Position numbers and translations under genes: made by a program
DNA from: 73-13 sp035556395
GTDB lineage: Bacteria; Actinomycetota; Actinomycetes; Actinomycetales; Microbacteriaceae
DNA: 9,301 bases
NCBI GenBank assembly: GCA_035556395.1
Contig: DATMFB010000288.1
Coordinates: 1-9,301 of the forward strand
Direction of reading: 5' to 3'
Notes under the pieces: generated by a model
What the model was told of the DNA's origin: nothing
Database searches by the model: none
What the model saw: only the letters and a program-made list of their open reading frames with translations
Part shown: in pieces, positions 1 to 6,778 of the stretch
How the letters are laid out: every line of letters starts with the position of its first letter
Position numbering within the stretch: the first letter of the stretch is position 1

Positions 1-778
1 CGACGAGCTTCGAGGTGTCGGGCTGATGCCCGACCTTCGCGCCCGCGACGATCGCCAGGACCGAGATGAACCTCGCGAAGACGTGCGAGAGCGTGATGAA
101 CAGCACCGTCGACGAGTCCGGGTTGAGCACCTCGGGGAACGACGCGACGGCGTTCCGCGACAGCTCGACGAAGTTCGAGTGCGTGAGCACGCAGCCCTTC
201 GGGTTCCCCGTCGACCCCGACGTGTAGATGAGGGTCGCGATGTCGGAGCCCTTCGCGAGGCGGCGGCGCCGCTCGATCTCCTCGTCCGGGACGTCCTTGC
301 CCTGCTCGACGAGCCGGTCGAGGTTGCCGGCGTCGATCTGCCAGACCTTCGTGACCTCCGGGACGTCGGCGCGGATCTCGTCGAAGCGCGCGAAGTGCTC
401 GCTGGTGTGGAAGATCGCCGCGGTCGCGCCCGAGTCGGTCAGGTTCCACTGGATCTGCACGGGCGCGCTCGTGTCGTAGATCGGCACGAGCACGGCGCCG
501 GCGAACCAGGTCGCGTAGTCGATGAGCGTCCACTGGTAGGACGTCTTCGCCATCAGTCCGATCTTCTCGCCCGGCTCGATGCCGGCCGCGACGAAGCCCT
601 TCGCGAGCGCGATGACCTCGTCGTAGAACGTCTTCGCCGAGACGTCCCGCCAGCCGGCTCCGTCGGGGACGGCGAAGAGCGGGCCGTCGGGTGTCGCAGC
701 GACGCGCGCCACGAGCAGGTCGGTCGCGTTCGCCTCCGGGTCGGCGGGTACGACGGCAGGGGTCGAGAATTCCTTCAC
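1..778 (-). CDS. Long-chain fatty-acid-CoA ligase, FadD15-like (AMP-binding superfamily), 3' part outside window
   Basis: This enzyme would activate a fatty acid to acyl-AMP and then acyl-CoA. The visible 259 residues are the N-terminal portion of an ANL-superfamily protein. The glycine/serine-rich ATP-binding motif YTSGSTGNPKG lies at residues 185-195, followed by a TLSHVFARF segment that resembles the PLAHVFER motif of FadD15-type long-chain synthetases. Family members are about 600 residues, so a little over half is cut off by the left edge. The start is GTG at 778, chosen because AAAGGAG (784-790) lies 5 nt upstream and the translation aligns from there. It is divergent from the acyltransferase gene; together they suggest acyl activation and lipid assembly. 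The superfamily is secure. The exact substrate is inferred from similarity and gene neighbourhood (fadD15 in the corresponding mycobacterial region). Confidence 0.9.
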   Translation of the reverse strand, partial: MKEFSTPAVVPADPEANATDLLVARVAATPDGPLFAVPDGAGWRDVSAKTFYDEVIALAKGFVAAGIEPGEKIGLMAKTSYQWTLIDYATWFAGAVLVPIYDTSAPVQIQWNLTDSGATAAIFHTSEHFARFDEIRADVPEVTKVWQIDAGNLDRLVEQGKDVPDEEIERRRRLAKGSDIATLIYTSGSTGNPKGCVLTHSNFVELSRNAVASFPEVLNPDSSTVLFITLSHVFARFISVLAIVAGAKVGHQPDTSKLV

Positions 779-783
779 AGCAA

Positions 784-817
784 CTCCTTTGGCACCGTAG
801 AGGTTTCATGAAGTCTA
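784..817 (-). promoter_or_regulatory. Putative promoter -10 and Shine-Dalgarno of the acyl-CoA ligase gene
   Basis: On the minus strand a TAGACT hexamer (complement of 812-817) fits the actinobacterial TANNNT -10. A transcript starting about 7 nt downstream would have a leader of roughly 25-30 nt carrying AAAGGAG (784-790) 5 nt before the GTG start. No convincing -35 element is seen. This gene is therefore leadered, unlike its divergent neighbour. Confidence 0.5.
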
Positions 818-844
818 TGCGGGGCCGTGCAGGCGCCGGGGCAG

Positions 845-850
845 TAGATT
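845..850 (+). promoter_or_regulatory. Putative -10 box of the plsC-like gene (leaderless type)
   Basis: TAGATT lies 10 nt before the ATG at 861 and the intervening bases contain no Shine-Dalgarno sequence. A start of transcription at or next to the ATG would give a leaderless mRNA. The box is about 27 bp from the divergent -10 at 812-817, so the two promoters share their upstream DNA. Confidence 0.45.
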
Positions 851-860
851 GGTCCGCGCG

Positions 861-1544
861 ATGTTCTACTGGTTCCTGAAGCACATCCTCGTGGGCCCGT
901 TCCTCTGGACGGTCTTCCGCCCTTGGGTGCGCGGTGTGGAGCACGTCCCGAAAGAGGGGCCGGTCATCCTCGCCGGCAACCACGTGTCGTTCCTCGACTC
1001 GATCTTCATGCCGCTCGTGCTCGACCGGAAGGTCACCTTCCTCGCGAAGTCGGAGTACTTCACCGGCAAGGGCATCCGGGGCTGGTTCATGCGCGTGTTC
1101 TTCACCGGTGCGGGCCAGCTGCCGATCGACCGTGCGGGCGGCAAGGCGTCGGAGGCCTCGCTCAACACGGGCCTCGAGGTGCTCGCGGCAGGCGATCAGC
1201 TCGGCATCTACCCGGAGGGCACCCGCAGCCCCGACGGGCGGCTCTATCGAGGGCGCACCGGCATCGCGCGCATGGTGCTCGAGTCGGGTGCGGTCGTCGT
1301 CCCGGCGATCGTCTTCGACACCGAGAAGGTCATGCCGCTCGGCTCGCGGTGGCCGCGGATCCATCGGGTCGGGGTCGTATTCGGCGAGCCCCTCGACTTC
1401 TCCCGGTACGCGGGCCTCGAATCCGATCGCTTCGTGCTGCGCGCGGTGACCGACGAGATCGTCTACGAGATCGCCCGGCTGTCGGGCCAGGAGTACGTCG
1501 ACGTGTACGCCTCCAGCGCAAAGGCGAGGGCCAAGAGCGCATAG
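861..1544 (+). CDS. 1-acyl-sn-glycerol-3-phosphate acyltransferase family protein (PlsC/LPLAT)
   Basis: This is a 227-residue member of the lysophospholipid acyltransferase family, which transfers an acyl group to lysophosphatidic acid or a related acceptor at the membrane. All four classic blocks are visible. Block I is NHVSFLD with catalytic H41 and D46. Block II is GAGQLPIDR (83-91). Block III is EGTRS (119-123). Block IV is around VVVPA (145-149). A hydrophobic, aromatic N-terminus (residues 1-22) probably anchors it at the membrane. The start is ATG 861; a TTG at 849 is in frame but would only add VRA-type residues inside the promoter. The next gene begins 23 bp downstream but has its own -10 box. 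Gene position and orientation match the Rv2182c homologue of mycobacteria. The family is certain; the acceptor is not shown by the sequence. Confidence 0.93.
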   Translation: MFYWFLKHILVGPFLWTVFRPWVRGVEHVPKEGPVILAGNHVSFLDSIFMPLVLDRKVTFLAKSEYFTGKGIRGWFMRVFFTGAGQLPIDRAGGKASEASLNTGLEVLAAGDQLGIYPEGTRSPDGRLYRGRTGIARMVLESGAVVVPAIVFDTEKVMPLGSRWPRIHRVGVVFGEPLDFSRYAGLESDRFVLRAVTDEIVYEIARLSGQEYVDVYASSAKARAKSA

Positions 1545-1553
1545 CGTCCCCGG

Positions 1554-1559
1554 TAGACT
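1554..1559 (+). promoter_or_regulatory. Putative -10 box of the DAHP synthase gene (leaderless type)
   Basis: TAGACT is followed by 8 nt and then the GTG start at 1568. There is no Shine-Dalgarno sequence in the 23-bp gap after the acyltransferase stop. This is the standard actinobacterial leaderless layout. The upstream half of the promoter would lie inside the end of the acyltransferase gene. Confidence 0.6.
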
Positions 1560-1567
1560 CGTTCCCC

Positions 1568-2938
1568 GTGTCCCAGATCTCCGAGCCCTTCGTCGCAGCC
1601 GAGCCCAGCGTCATCGCCGGCCTCGACTATTGGCGTGAGCTGCCGATCAAGCAGCAGCCGGTCTACGGGGACTCCGAGCGCGTCGCCGAGGTCGCCGCGA
1701 CGCTGAGGACGCTGCCGCCGCTCGTCTTCGCCGGCGAGGTCGACAACCTCCGCGAGCGGCTCGCGGGCGCGGCGGCGGGCAAGGCCTTCGTGCTCCAGGG
1801 CGGCGACTGCGCCGAGACCTTCGCGGGCGCCACGGCCGACCAGATCCGCAATCGCGTCAAGACCATCCTGCAGATGTCCGTGGTGCTCACGTACGCGGCG
1901 TCCAAGCCGGTCGTGAAGATGGGCCGGATGGCGGGCCAGTTCGCGAAGCCGCGATCGAGCGACAGCGAGACGCGCGGCGAGGTGACGCTGCCGGCCTACC
2001 GCGGCGACATCGTCAACGGCTACGACTTCAGCCCGGAGTCGCGTGCGGCCGACCCGGGACGCATGCTCGAGGCGTACCACACCTCGGCGTCGACGCTCAA
2101 TCTCATGCGCGCCTTCACACAGGGCGGCTTCGCCGATCTCCGCGAGGTGCACTCCTGGAACCGCGGCTTCGCGGCCAACCCCATGATGGGGCGCTACGAG
2201 CAGCTCGCCGCCGAGATCGACCGCGCGATCAAGTTCATGGAGGCGGCCGGCGCGTACTCCGACGAGCTCAAGCGCGCCGACGTCTGGTCGGCGCACGAGG
2301 GCCTGCTCATGGACTACGAGCGCGCCCTGACCCGGATCGACTCCCGGACGGGCACGCCGTACGACACGTCGGCCCACTTCCTCTGGATCGGCGAGCGTAC
2401 CCGCGACCTCGACGGCGCGCACATCGACTTCTTCTCGCGCCTGCGCAACCCGATCGGCGTCAAGCTCGGCCCGTCGACCGACGTCGACACGATGCTGCGA
2501 CTGGTCGACAAGCTGGACCCGCAGCGCGAGCCCGGGAGGCTGACGTTCATCACCCGGATGGGCGCCGCGAAGATCCGCGAGGCGCTCCCGCCGCTGCTCG
2601 AGGCGATCAAGGCCGAGGGCTCGACGCCGGTGTGGGTCACCGACCCCATGCACGGCAACGGCATCACGACGCCGACCGGCTACAAGACGCGACGCTTCGA
2701 CGACGTCGTCGACGAGGTCAAGGGCTTCTTCGAGGCGCACCGTGCAGTCGGGACGTACCCCGGCGGCATCCACGTCGAGCTCACGGGCGATGACGTCACC
2801 GAGTGCCTCGGCGGCTCGGAGCAGATCGACGAGGCGACGCTCGCGACCCGCTACGAGTCGCTCTGCGACCCGCGGCTGAACCACATGCAGTCGCTCGAGC
2901 TCGCGTTCCTGGTCGCGGAGGAGCTGCGGCGGCTGTAG
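1568..2938 (+). CDS. aroG: Class II 3-deoxy-7-phosphoheptulonate (DAHP) synthase
   Basis: It catalyses the first shikimate-pathway step, condensing phosphoenolpyruvate with erythrose 4-phosphate to DAHP in the cytosol. The 456-residue product is a full-length class II (plant/mycobacterial type) enzyme. The metal ligands known from the M. tuberculosis enzyme are all present: C81 in GGDCAETF, H362 in DPMHGNG, E404 in HVELTGDD and D434 in CDPRLN. Substrate-binding residues are also in place: R120 and K127 in KMGRMAGQFAKPR, R277 in GERTR and K299 in KLGPST. The GTG start at 1568 is supported by the -10 box 8 nt upstream and by alignment of the N-terminus (QISEPF, then GLDYWRELP). The mycobacterial enzyme is feedback-controlled by aromatic amino acids and partners with chorismate mutase; neither can be verified here. 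Its TAG stop directly abuts a palindromic repeat, and the next gene converges on it. Confidence 0.97.
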   Translation: MSQISEPFVAAEPSVIAGLDYWRELPIKQQPVYGDSERVAEVAATLRTLPPLVFAGEVDNLRERLAGAAAGKAFVLQGGDCAETFAGATADQIRNRVKTILQMSVVLTYAASKPVVKMGRMAGQFAKPRSSDSETRGEVTLPAYRGDIVNGYDFSPESRAADPGRMLEAYHTSASTLNLMRAFTQGGFADLREVHSWNRGFAANPMMGRYEQLAAEIDRAIKFMEAAGAYSDELKRADVWSAHEGLLMDYERALTRIDSRTGTPYDTSAHFLWIGERTRDLDGAHIDFFSRLRNPIGVKLGPSTDVDTMLRLVDKLDPQREPGRLTFITRMGAAKIREALPPLLEAIKAEGSTPVWVTDPMHGNGITTPTGYKTRRFDDVVDEVKGFFEAHRAVGTYPGGIHVELTGDDVTECLGGSEQIDEATLATRYESLCDPRLNHMQSLELAFLVAEELRRL

Positions 2939-2974
2939 GTCTCGATACGCGCCTGCGGCGCTACTCGACCCGCG
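2938..2974. repeat. 37-bp palindromic intergenic repeat, copy 1
   Basis: The unit begins GGTCTCGATACGCG and ends TACTCGACCCGCG. It can fold as TCGA / 3x3 internal loop / GCGCC, TGC loop, GGCGC / TCGA, with GG-T pairing outside. It starts at the last base of the aroG stop codon. It is identical over 37 bp to copy 3 at 6787-6823. It sits between convergent genes, so it could act as a two-way terminator or be a REP-like short element. Confidence 0.85.
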
Positions 2975-3014
2975 GGTCTCCTCGATACGCGCCTGCGGCG
3001 CTACTCGACCCGCG
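2975..3014. repeat. Palindromic intergenic repeat, copy 2 (40 bp)
   Basis: This is a tandem second copy immediately after copy 1. It is identical from CTCGATACGCG to the end of the unit (2981-3014), but the head reads GGTCTCCTCGATA, with three extra bases, giving a 40-bp period. It ends three bases before the kinase gene's stop codon (3018-3020). The two copies thus occupy all but a few bases between the two convergent reading frames. Confidence 0.85.
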
Positions 3015-3017
3015 TGC

Positions 3018-4994
3018 CTACACGGAGAACGTCACGGCGAGCTTCGATCCCTTGGCGACGCTCGATCCGGCGGCCGGGTTGAGGCTCGAGACGACGAAGA
3101 GCTGCGGGTTGGCGTCCGCAGGCGCGAAGTAGGAGAGGTCGAAGCCGAGCTCGACGAGCTGCGGCTTCGCGTCGGCCCACGTCTGGCCGATGACGTCCGG
3201 CACGACGACGGGCTCGGGACCCTGCGAGATGACGACCCCGACCGTGTCGCCGACGCGGACGGGATCAGTCGTCGGCGCGAGGCGGATCACCGCGCCCTCC
3301 GGGATGTCGTTGCTGTACTCGCGCGCGTCGGTCGCGCCGAGGAAGAGCCCGGCGGCCTCGATGACGTTCTGCGCCGCATCGAGCGGGAGTCCGGCGACGC
3401 CCGGCAGCTGTCCAGCCGAGACGATGAGGGCGACGGGGGTCTGCTCGAAGAGCTCGGTCGTCCCGGCGAGGTCCGCGCCGTCCGAGACCCGGTACACGGC
3501 GAGCACGATGTCCGCCGGCACGTCGGCGGTGAACTGCCGGACCGGGTCGTCCTGCACGGCGAAGTCGGCGAGTGCGACGAGCGCCTCGGGGAGGGGCTGA
3601 CCGACGACGTTCGGGAATGCGATGCTCCGCGGACCGGTCGAGATGACGAGCCCGACCTCGGAGCCCCTGAGCACCGAGGTGCCCTCCACGGGGTCGGTCC
3701 GGATGACGTTCCCTGCGAGCACCTCGACGGATGCTTCCTCGGTGCGCTCACCGACCACGAGTCCCGCGGTCACGATCGCGGTCTCCGCCGCCTCGGGCGA
3801 CATGCCGGTGAGGCCGCTCGGGACCGCCACCTGGGCGCCTGGCCCGATGCTGAACCACCAGCCGGCCGTGCCGCCGCCCGCCGCGAGCAGCAGCACGAGG
3901 ACGAGCGCGATCCAGCCGCGCCCCTTGCGCTTCTTGGCGCGGAGGTGGAGCGCGGCGGTGTTCGCGGTCAGCTGCGGGCCGGTCGCGGCGCGGGCGCGGC
4001 GAGCGCCGTTGCCGCCGGCGATCACGGTGGTCTCCGCGGTCGGCTGCGCGGGCATGAGGATGCTCGTCTCGCCGGTCTGCAGCCGTCGCCCGGGCCCGGT
4101 GAGCACCTGGGTGTGGCCGGTGTCGGATCCGGTGCCTGCGAGGGCCGTCGCGAGCGAGCCGTGCGCGTCGAGCACCTGGTCGAGCAGGGCGCGCGCATCG
4201 GCCGGTCGGTCCTCGGGCGCGCGCGCCGTCGCCCACTGCACGATCTCGTCGAGCTCGGCCGGCACCCGGGGGTTCTTGCCGGAGGGCGGGGGGACGGTCG
4301 AGTTGGCGTGCTGATACGCGATGTGCACCGGCTGCTCGCCCTTGTACGGCTGCTCGCCCGTGAGCATCTCGTACATCATGATGCCGACCGCGTAGATGTC
4401 GCTGCGGGCGTCGGCGATGCCGCGCGTGACGAGCTCGGGGGAGAGGTAGGCGATCGTGCCGAGGAGCGCGGCGCCCGTCGCGGTGTTCGCGGAGACGGCG
4501 CGGGCGAGGCCGAAGTCGCCGATCTTGATCCGGCCGTCGTCCGCGAGCAGGACGTTCTCCGGCTTCAGGTCGCGGTGCACGATGCCGGCGCGGTGCGCGG
4601 CGGCGAGGCCGCCGAGGACGGCCTCGATGATGTCGAGCGTCTGCTCGGTCGTCAGGACGCGGTGCTCCTGCAGGAGCTCGCGCAGCGTGATGCCCGGCAG
4701 GTACTCCATGACGAGGTACGCCATGTCGCTGTCCTCGCCCTGGTCGAAGACCGCGACGACGTTCGGGTGGGCGAGCCGCGCCGCGCTGCGCGCCTCGCGG
4801 ATGAAGCGCTCGCGGAACGCGGCGTCGTCCGCGAGGTGCCCGTGCATGACCTTGACGGCGACCCGTCGCTCGAGCCGCAGGTCGGTCGCGAGGTACACCG
4901 TGGCCATGCCGCCGCGGGCGATCCGTGAGCGGATCTGGTAGCGGCCGTCGAGGAGGCGACCGACCATCGGGTCCGCAGTCGCGTTCTCACTCAC
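3018..4994 (-). CDS. pknL: Transmembrane Ser/Thr protein kinase with four PASTA domains, PknL/PknB family
   Basis: This is a 658-residue bitopic Hanks-type kinase. The N-terminal cytoplasmic kinase (about 19-275) has the glycine loop ARGGMATVY, K48 in VAVK, E67 of helix C, HRDLKPEN (140-147), DFG (160-162), an SPE in place of APE (185-187) and DIYAVG. A juxtamembrane linker rich in Thr follows, then a KKRKGRGW charge cluster and a transmembrane helix (about 361-381). The exterior part carries four PASTA repeats (about 388-455, 456-529, 530-593, 594-658); such repeats bind peptidoglycan fragments or lipid II. The second is the most divergent. GTG 4994 is preferred to ATG 5018 because a TACACT box lies 6 nt before it. 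Neighbours match the pknL region of M. tuberculosis, although PknL there lacks PASTA repeats. A wall hydrolase candidate lies directly upstream. Functionally it may be closer to PknB. Confidence 0.92.
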   Translation of the reverse strand: MSENATADPMVGRLLDGRYQIRSRIARGGMATVYLATDLRLERRVAVKVMHGHLADDAAFRERFIREARSAARLAHPNVVAVFDQGEDSDMAYLVMEYLPGITLRELLQEHRVLTTEQTLDIIEAVLGGLAAAHRAGIVHRDLKPENVLLADDGRIKIGDFGLARAVSANTATGAALLGTIAYLSPELVTRGIADARSDIYAVGIMMYEMLTGEQPYKGEQPVHIAYQHANSTVPPPSGKNPRVPAELDEIVQWATARAPEDRPADARALLDQVLDAHGSLATALAGTGSDTGHTQVLTGPGRRLQTGETSILMPAQPTAETTVIAGGNGARRARAATGPQLTANTAALHLRAKKRKGRGWIALVLVLLLAAGGGTAGWWFSIGPGAQVAVPSGLTGMSPEAAETAIVTAGLVVGERTEEASVEVLAGNVIRTDPVEGTSVLRGSEVGLVISTGPRSIAFPNVVGQPLPEALVALADFAVQDDPVRQFTADVPADIVLAVYRVSDGADLAGTTELFEQTPVALIVSAGQLPGVAGLPLDAAQNVIEAAGLFLGATDAREYSNDIPEGAVIRLAPTTDPVRVGDTVGVVISQGPEPVVVPDVIGQTWADAKPQLVELGFDLSYFAPADANPQLFVVSSLNPAAGSSVAKGSKLAVTFSV

Positions 4995-5000
4995 TCCGGA

Positions 5001-5006
5001 AGTGTA
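5001..5006 (-). promoter_or_regulatory. Putative -10 box of the kinase gene (leaderless type)
   Basis: The minus strand reads TACACT, 6 nt, then GTG (4994-4992), with no proper Shine-Dalgarno sequence. Placing the transcription start at the GTG makes the gene leaderless. The box lies inside the alternative frame that would start at ATG 5018, which argues against that start. Confidence 0.55.
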
Positions 5007-5009
5007 AAT

Positions 5010-5025
5010 GCCCGTCATTGCGGGC
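5010..5025. repeat. Short inverted repeat between the LysM gene and the kinase gene
   Basis: GCCCG (5010-5014) and CGGGC (5021-5025) flank a 6-nt loop. On the minus strand it follows the LysM gene stop by about 30 nt and is followed by ATTT. It could be a weak terminator or an operator near the kinase -10; a 5-bp stem is too short to decide. Confidence 0.3.
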
Positions 5026-5055
5026 CTCTGTAGACACGTCGCAGGGAGCTCAGCA

Positions 5056-6252
5056 TCAGGAGAGCTCCGCGAGCCATGCCCACGCCGAGGATTCCCACTT
5101 CGCGTACGCGTCCGGGTAGGCGGAGATCTGCACCGCCTGCGCCGCGACGGTCAGCGGCATCGACTGCCAGCCGGCGATGTCGAGGAGCCCTCGGGTCGGG
5201 ACGCCGGGGCCTCCGTAGAACCGCCGGCTCGACTCCCAGGGGTCCGTCAGCTGCGCGACGGTGCCCCAGCCCTGGCTCGGGCGCTGCTGGAAGAGTCCGA
5301 CCGAGTCGCGGTCGCCCCAGTCGAGGTTGCGCAGCGTCGACTCCTGCGCGGCCGTCGCGAGCGCGATGACGATGCCGTAGTCGGGCACGCCCATCGAGCG
5401 GCCCACCTGGATGATGATGCTCGCGTAGTGCGCCATGGACTCGGTCAGGCCGACGGACTCGTAGTCGCGGTACTCCGCGTACTGGGGTACCGGGGCGGCC
5501 GGCTCCTCGACGACGACGGGAGCGGGCGGCGGCGGGATCGTGACCACCTGGCCGGGGTAGATGATCGAGCTCGGGCTGAAGCCGTTCGCCGATAGCAGCG
5601 CCTCGGCATCGACCCCGTAGAGGGACGCGACCGAGGTGAGGCTCTCGCCCGAGGCGACCGTGTGGCGCTGCTCCTGCGGGACGGGCGGCTCGTCGACCTC
5701 CGCGGCGGCGGGCGCGATGGGCCCGGAGGCGGTGAGCTTGAGGATCTGACCGGCGTGGATCGCGGTGCTCCAGCTCAGGCCGTTGAGCGCGAGCAGCGAC
5801 GCGGTCGAGAGGCCGTAGCGCGCCGCGATGTCCGGCAGGGTCTCGTGCTCGCCGACCGTGTAGAGCGCGGGGGGCGCGATCGTCGTGCGGATCGCGATCG
5901 CTGCGGCCGCGGCCGCGCGCTTCGCCTCGACGAACGCCTCGCGCACCGTCGTGCCGCGCTCGGTGATGGGGGGCTTGGGCTTCGGGTTCTTCGTCCGAGT
6001 GTCGGCTGGCACCGCGACACCGGTGACGGTCGTCGAGAACGCGAGGGTGCCGGCGAGCAGGAGCGGGATCGTCGGCCCCATCCGACGGCGATCGACCGCG
6101 GTCCGATCGGCCGCATTCCGGTCGGCTCGGTTCCGCTCGCGCGCACGCCGTTCGCGACGGGTGCTCGGCTCGGCGGAGACGCTCGGGCGCAGGCCGTGCA
6201 GCGCGTTGGCGGCAGTGAGCGGGGGGAGGCTCCCCGTCGCTGCTGCGGTCAT
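5056..6252 (-). CDS. Membrane-anchored protein with two LysM domains and a lysozyme-like C-terminal domain
   Basis: This is a 398-residue predicted cell-wall protein. Residues 1-57 are Arg-rich and probably cytoplasmic (RRERRARERNRADR). Residues about 58-83 form one hydrophobic signal-anchor. Two LysM peptidoglycan-binding domains follow: 131-173 (YTVGEHETL...GQILKL) and 197-239 (HTVASGESL...GQVVTI). They are separated by Pro/Ala/Glu linkers. The C-terminus (about 265-398) has AAQESTL with E304, GDRDSVGLFQQRPSQGWG and SAYPDAYAKWE. This is a common actinobacterial extracytoplasmic domain that resembles a lysozyme or transglycosylase fold, with E304 the likely general acid. Enzyme activity is inferred, not shown. 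ATG 6252 is chosen because GAGAAGGA lies 7 nt upstream; an in-frame ATG at 6339 would add 29 residues with no typical features. It lies upstream of the kinase on the same strand, with a 61-bp gap. Confidence 0.85.
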   Translation of the reverse strand: MTAAATGSLPPLTAANALHGLRPSVSAEPSTRRERRARERNRADRNAADRTAVDRRRMGPTIPLLLAGTLAFSTTVTGVAVPADTRTKNPKPKPPITERGTTVREAFVEAKRAAAAAAIAIRTTIAPPALYTVGEHETLPDIAARYGLSTASLLALNGLSWSTAIHAGQILKLTASGPIAPAAAEVDEPPVPQEQRHTVASGESLTSVASLYGVDAEALLSANGFSPSSIIYPGQVVTIPPPPAPVVVEEPAAPVPQYAEYRDYESVGLTESMAHYASIIIQVGRSMGVPDYGIVIALATAAQESTLRNLDWGDRDSVGLFQQRPSQGWGTVAQLTDPWESSRRFYGGPGVPTRGLLDIAGWQSMPLTVAAQAVQISAYPDAYAKWESSAWAWLAELS

Positions 6253-6259
6253 GGTGCGG

Positions 6260-6283
6260 TCCTTCTCTCCGGCCTGAGAGGGA
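6260..6283 (-). promoter_or_regulatory. Hairpin covering the Shine-Dalgarno of the LysM gene
   Basis: In the mRNA, TCC-CTCTC pairs with GAGAG-AA-GGA around an AGGCCG loop. The 3' arm is the GAGAAGGA ribosome-binding site of the ATG at 6252. The 5-bp core plus three more pairs across a 2-nt bulge could hide the site and damp translation. No known riboswitch consensus was recognised. Confidence 0.4.
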
Positions 6284-6439
6284 TGGTGAAAACGATAATC
6301 CTGACAACGCTGGCATATGGAGGGTTGCAAGTCAATCAATGTTGCTGATGTGAAAACAGTTTACAAGTTCGAAACATTTGATTCGTCGTAGCGACAGGAA
6401 CGTCGCGCAGCGCCCCTCGACCTGTGAGATATTCGGAAT
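6284..6439. promoter_or_regulatory. AT-richer divergent control region between the LysM gene and the Rv2175c-like gene
   Basis: By hand count 6301-6390 is about 41% G+C, far below the genes on either side. It must hold the promoter of the LysM gene on the minus strand. TTGACT (minus, near 6329-6334) and TATCGT (minus, near 6293-6298) are possible -35-like and -10-like hexamers, but their spacing is too long for a canonical pair, so I do not assign them. No long inverted repeat was found. Confidence 0.5.
6428..6433 (+). promoter_or_regulatory. Putative extended -10 box of the Rv2175c-like gene (leaderless type)
   Basis: TG-A-GATATT reads as an extended -10 (TGN plus hexamer). Only 6 nt separate it from the first GTG (6440), or 9 nt from the second (6443). 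There is no Shine-Dalgarno sequence, so a leaderless transcript is expected. Confidence 0.45.
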
Positions 6440-6778
6440 GTGGTGCAGCCCGATGTCGTCTGGGTGACAGTTCCTGATATCGCTGAGCGGTTCGACGTCA
6501 AGCTGAGTCAGGTGCACCGCCTGATCGAGGAGCGGTCGCTGCTCGCGAGCCGCATCGACGGCGTCGTCAAGGTGCCCGAGCTCTTCCTCGGGGAGCAGGA
6601 GCCGCTCCGCGAGCTGCGCGGAACCGTGCTGCTGCTGCTCGACGCGGGCTTCAGCGAGGACGAGGCGATGAGCTGGCTGCTCGGGGACGAGCCGAGCCTC
6701 GCCACGAGTCCCATCCTCGCGCTGCGCGCCGGACGCAAGAGCGAGGTCCGCCGGGTCGCGCAGGCCCTCGCGTTCTGA
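6440..6778 (+). CDS. Rv2175c-like small DNA-binding protein (winged-helix N-terminus)
   Basis: This is a 112-residue protein. The N-terminal part (about 9-48) reads TVPDIAERFDVKLSQVHRLI and then RIDGVVKVP, a helix-turn-helix/wing pattern of the MerR/excisionase kind. The C-terminal part (about 55-112) has the family-typical LLLLDAGFSEDEAMSWLL, then a short SPILALRAGRKSEVRRVAQALAF tail. In M. tuberculosis Rv2175c binds DNA and is phosphorylated by PknL; a PASTA kinase of that family is two genes away here. The reported phosphorylated Thr lies in an N-terminal extension that this protein lacks, so the same control cannot be assumed. GTG 6440 and GTG 6443 are both possible starts. Its target DNA is unknown; the AT-rich region just upstream is an obvious candidate. 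The gene is followed by copy 3 of the palindromic repeat. Confidence 0.85.
   Translation: MVQPDVVWVTVPDIAERFDVKLSQVHRLIEERSLLASRIDGVVKVPELFLGEQEPLRELRGTVLLLLDAGFSEDEAMSWLLGDEPSLATSPILALRAGRKSEVRRVAQALAF

Noticed and set aside
26..811. 261-codon plus-strand frame opposite the acyl-CoA ligase
   Set aside because: Arg-rich antisense shadow; the minus strand has the AMP-binding motif and a good ribosome-binding site.
923..1567. Long plus-strand open frame running through the acyltransferase gene into aroG
   Set aside because: It is the aroG frame left open by high G+C. The translated part before 1568 is Arg/Gly/Pro-rich without family features, and the promoter and start of aroG lie at 1554-1570.
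1463..2884. 473-codon minus-strand frame opposite aroG
   Set aside because: It is antisense to a highly conserved enzyme, has shadow composition (Arg, Val, Asp, Leu) and no recognisable motif.
2938..3014. CRISPR-like array
   Set aside because: Two copies lie directly side by side with no spacer, are palindromic throughout, and recur at another junction; no cas gene is near.
6253..6339. N-terminal extension of the LysM protein to ATG 6339
   Set aside because: The 29 extra codons lie in the AT-rich control region and the hairpin, while ATG 6252 has a well-placed Shine-Dalgarno sequence.
6253..6439. c-di-AMP (ydaO) or glycine riboswitch upstream of the LysM gene
   Set aside because: The CTCTCAGGC string recalls part of the glycine aptamer and the gene type suits c-di-AMP control, but the remaining conserved blocks of either family are not present.
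6332..6517. 61-codon minus-strand frame overlapping the Rv2175c-like start
   Set aside because: It covers the divergent control region and the 5' end of a recognisable gene, with no ribosome-binding site or family features.
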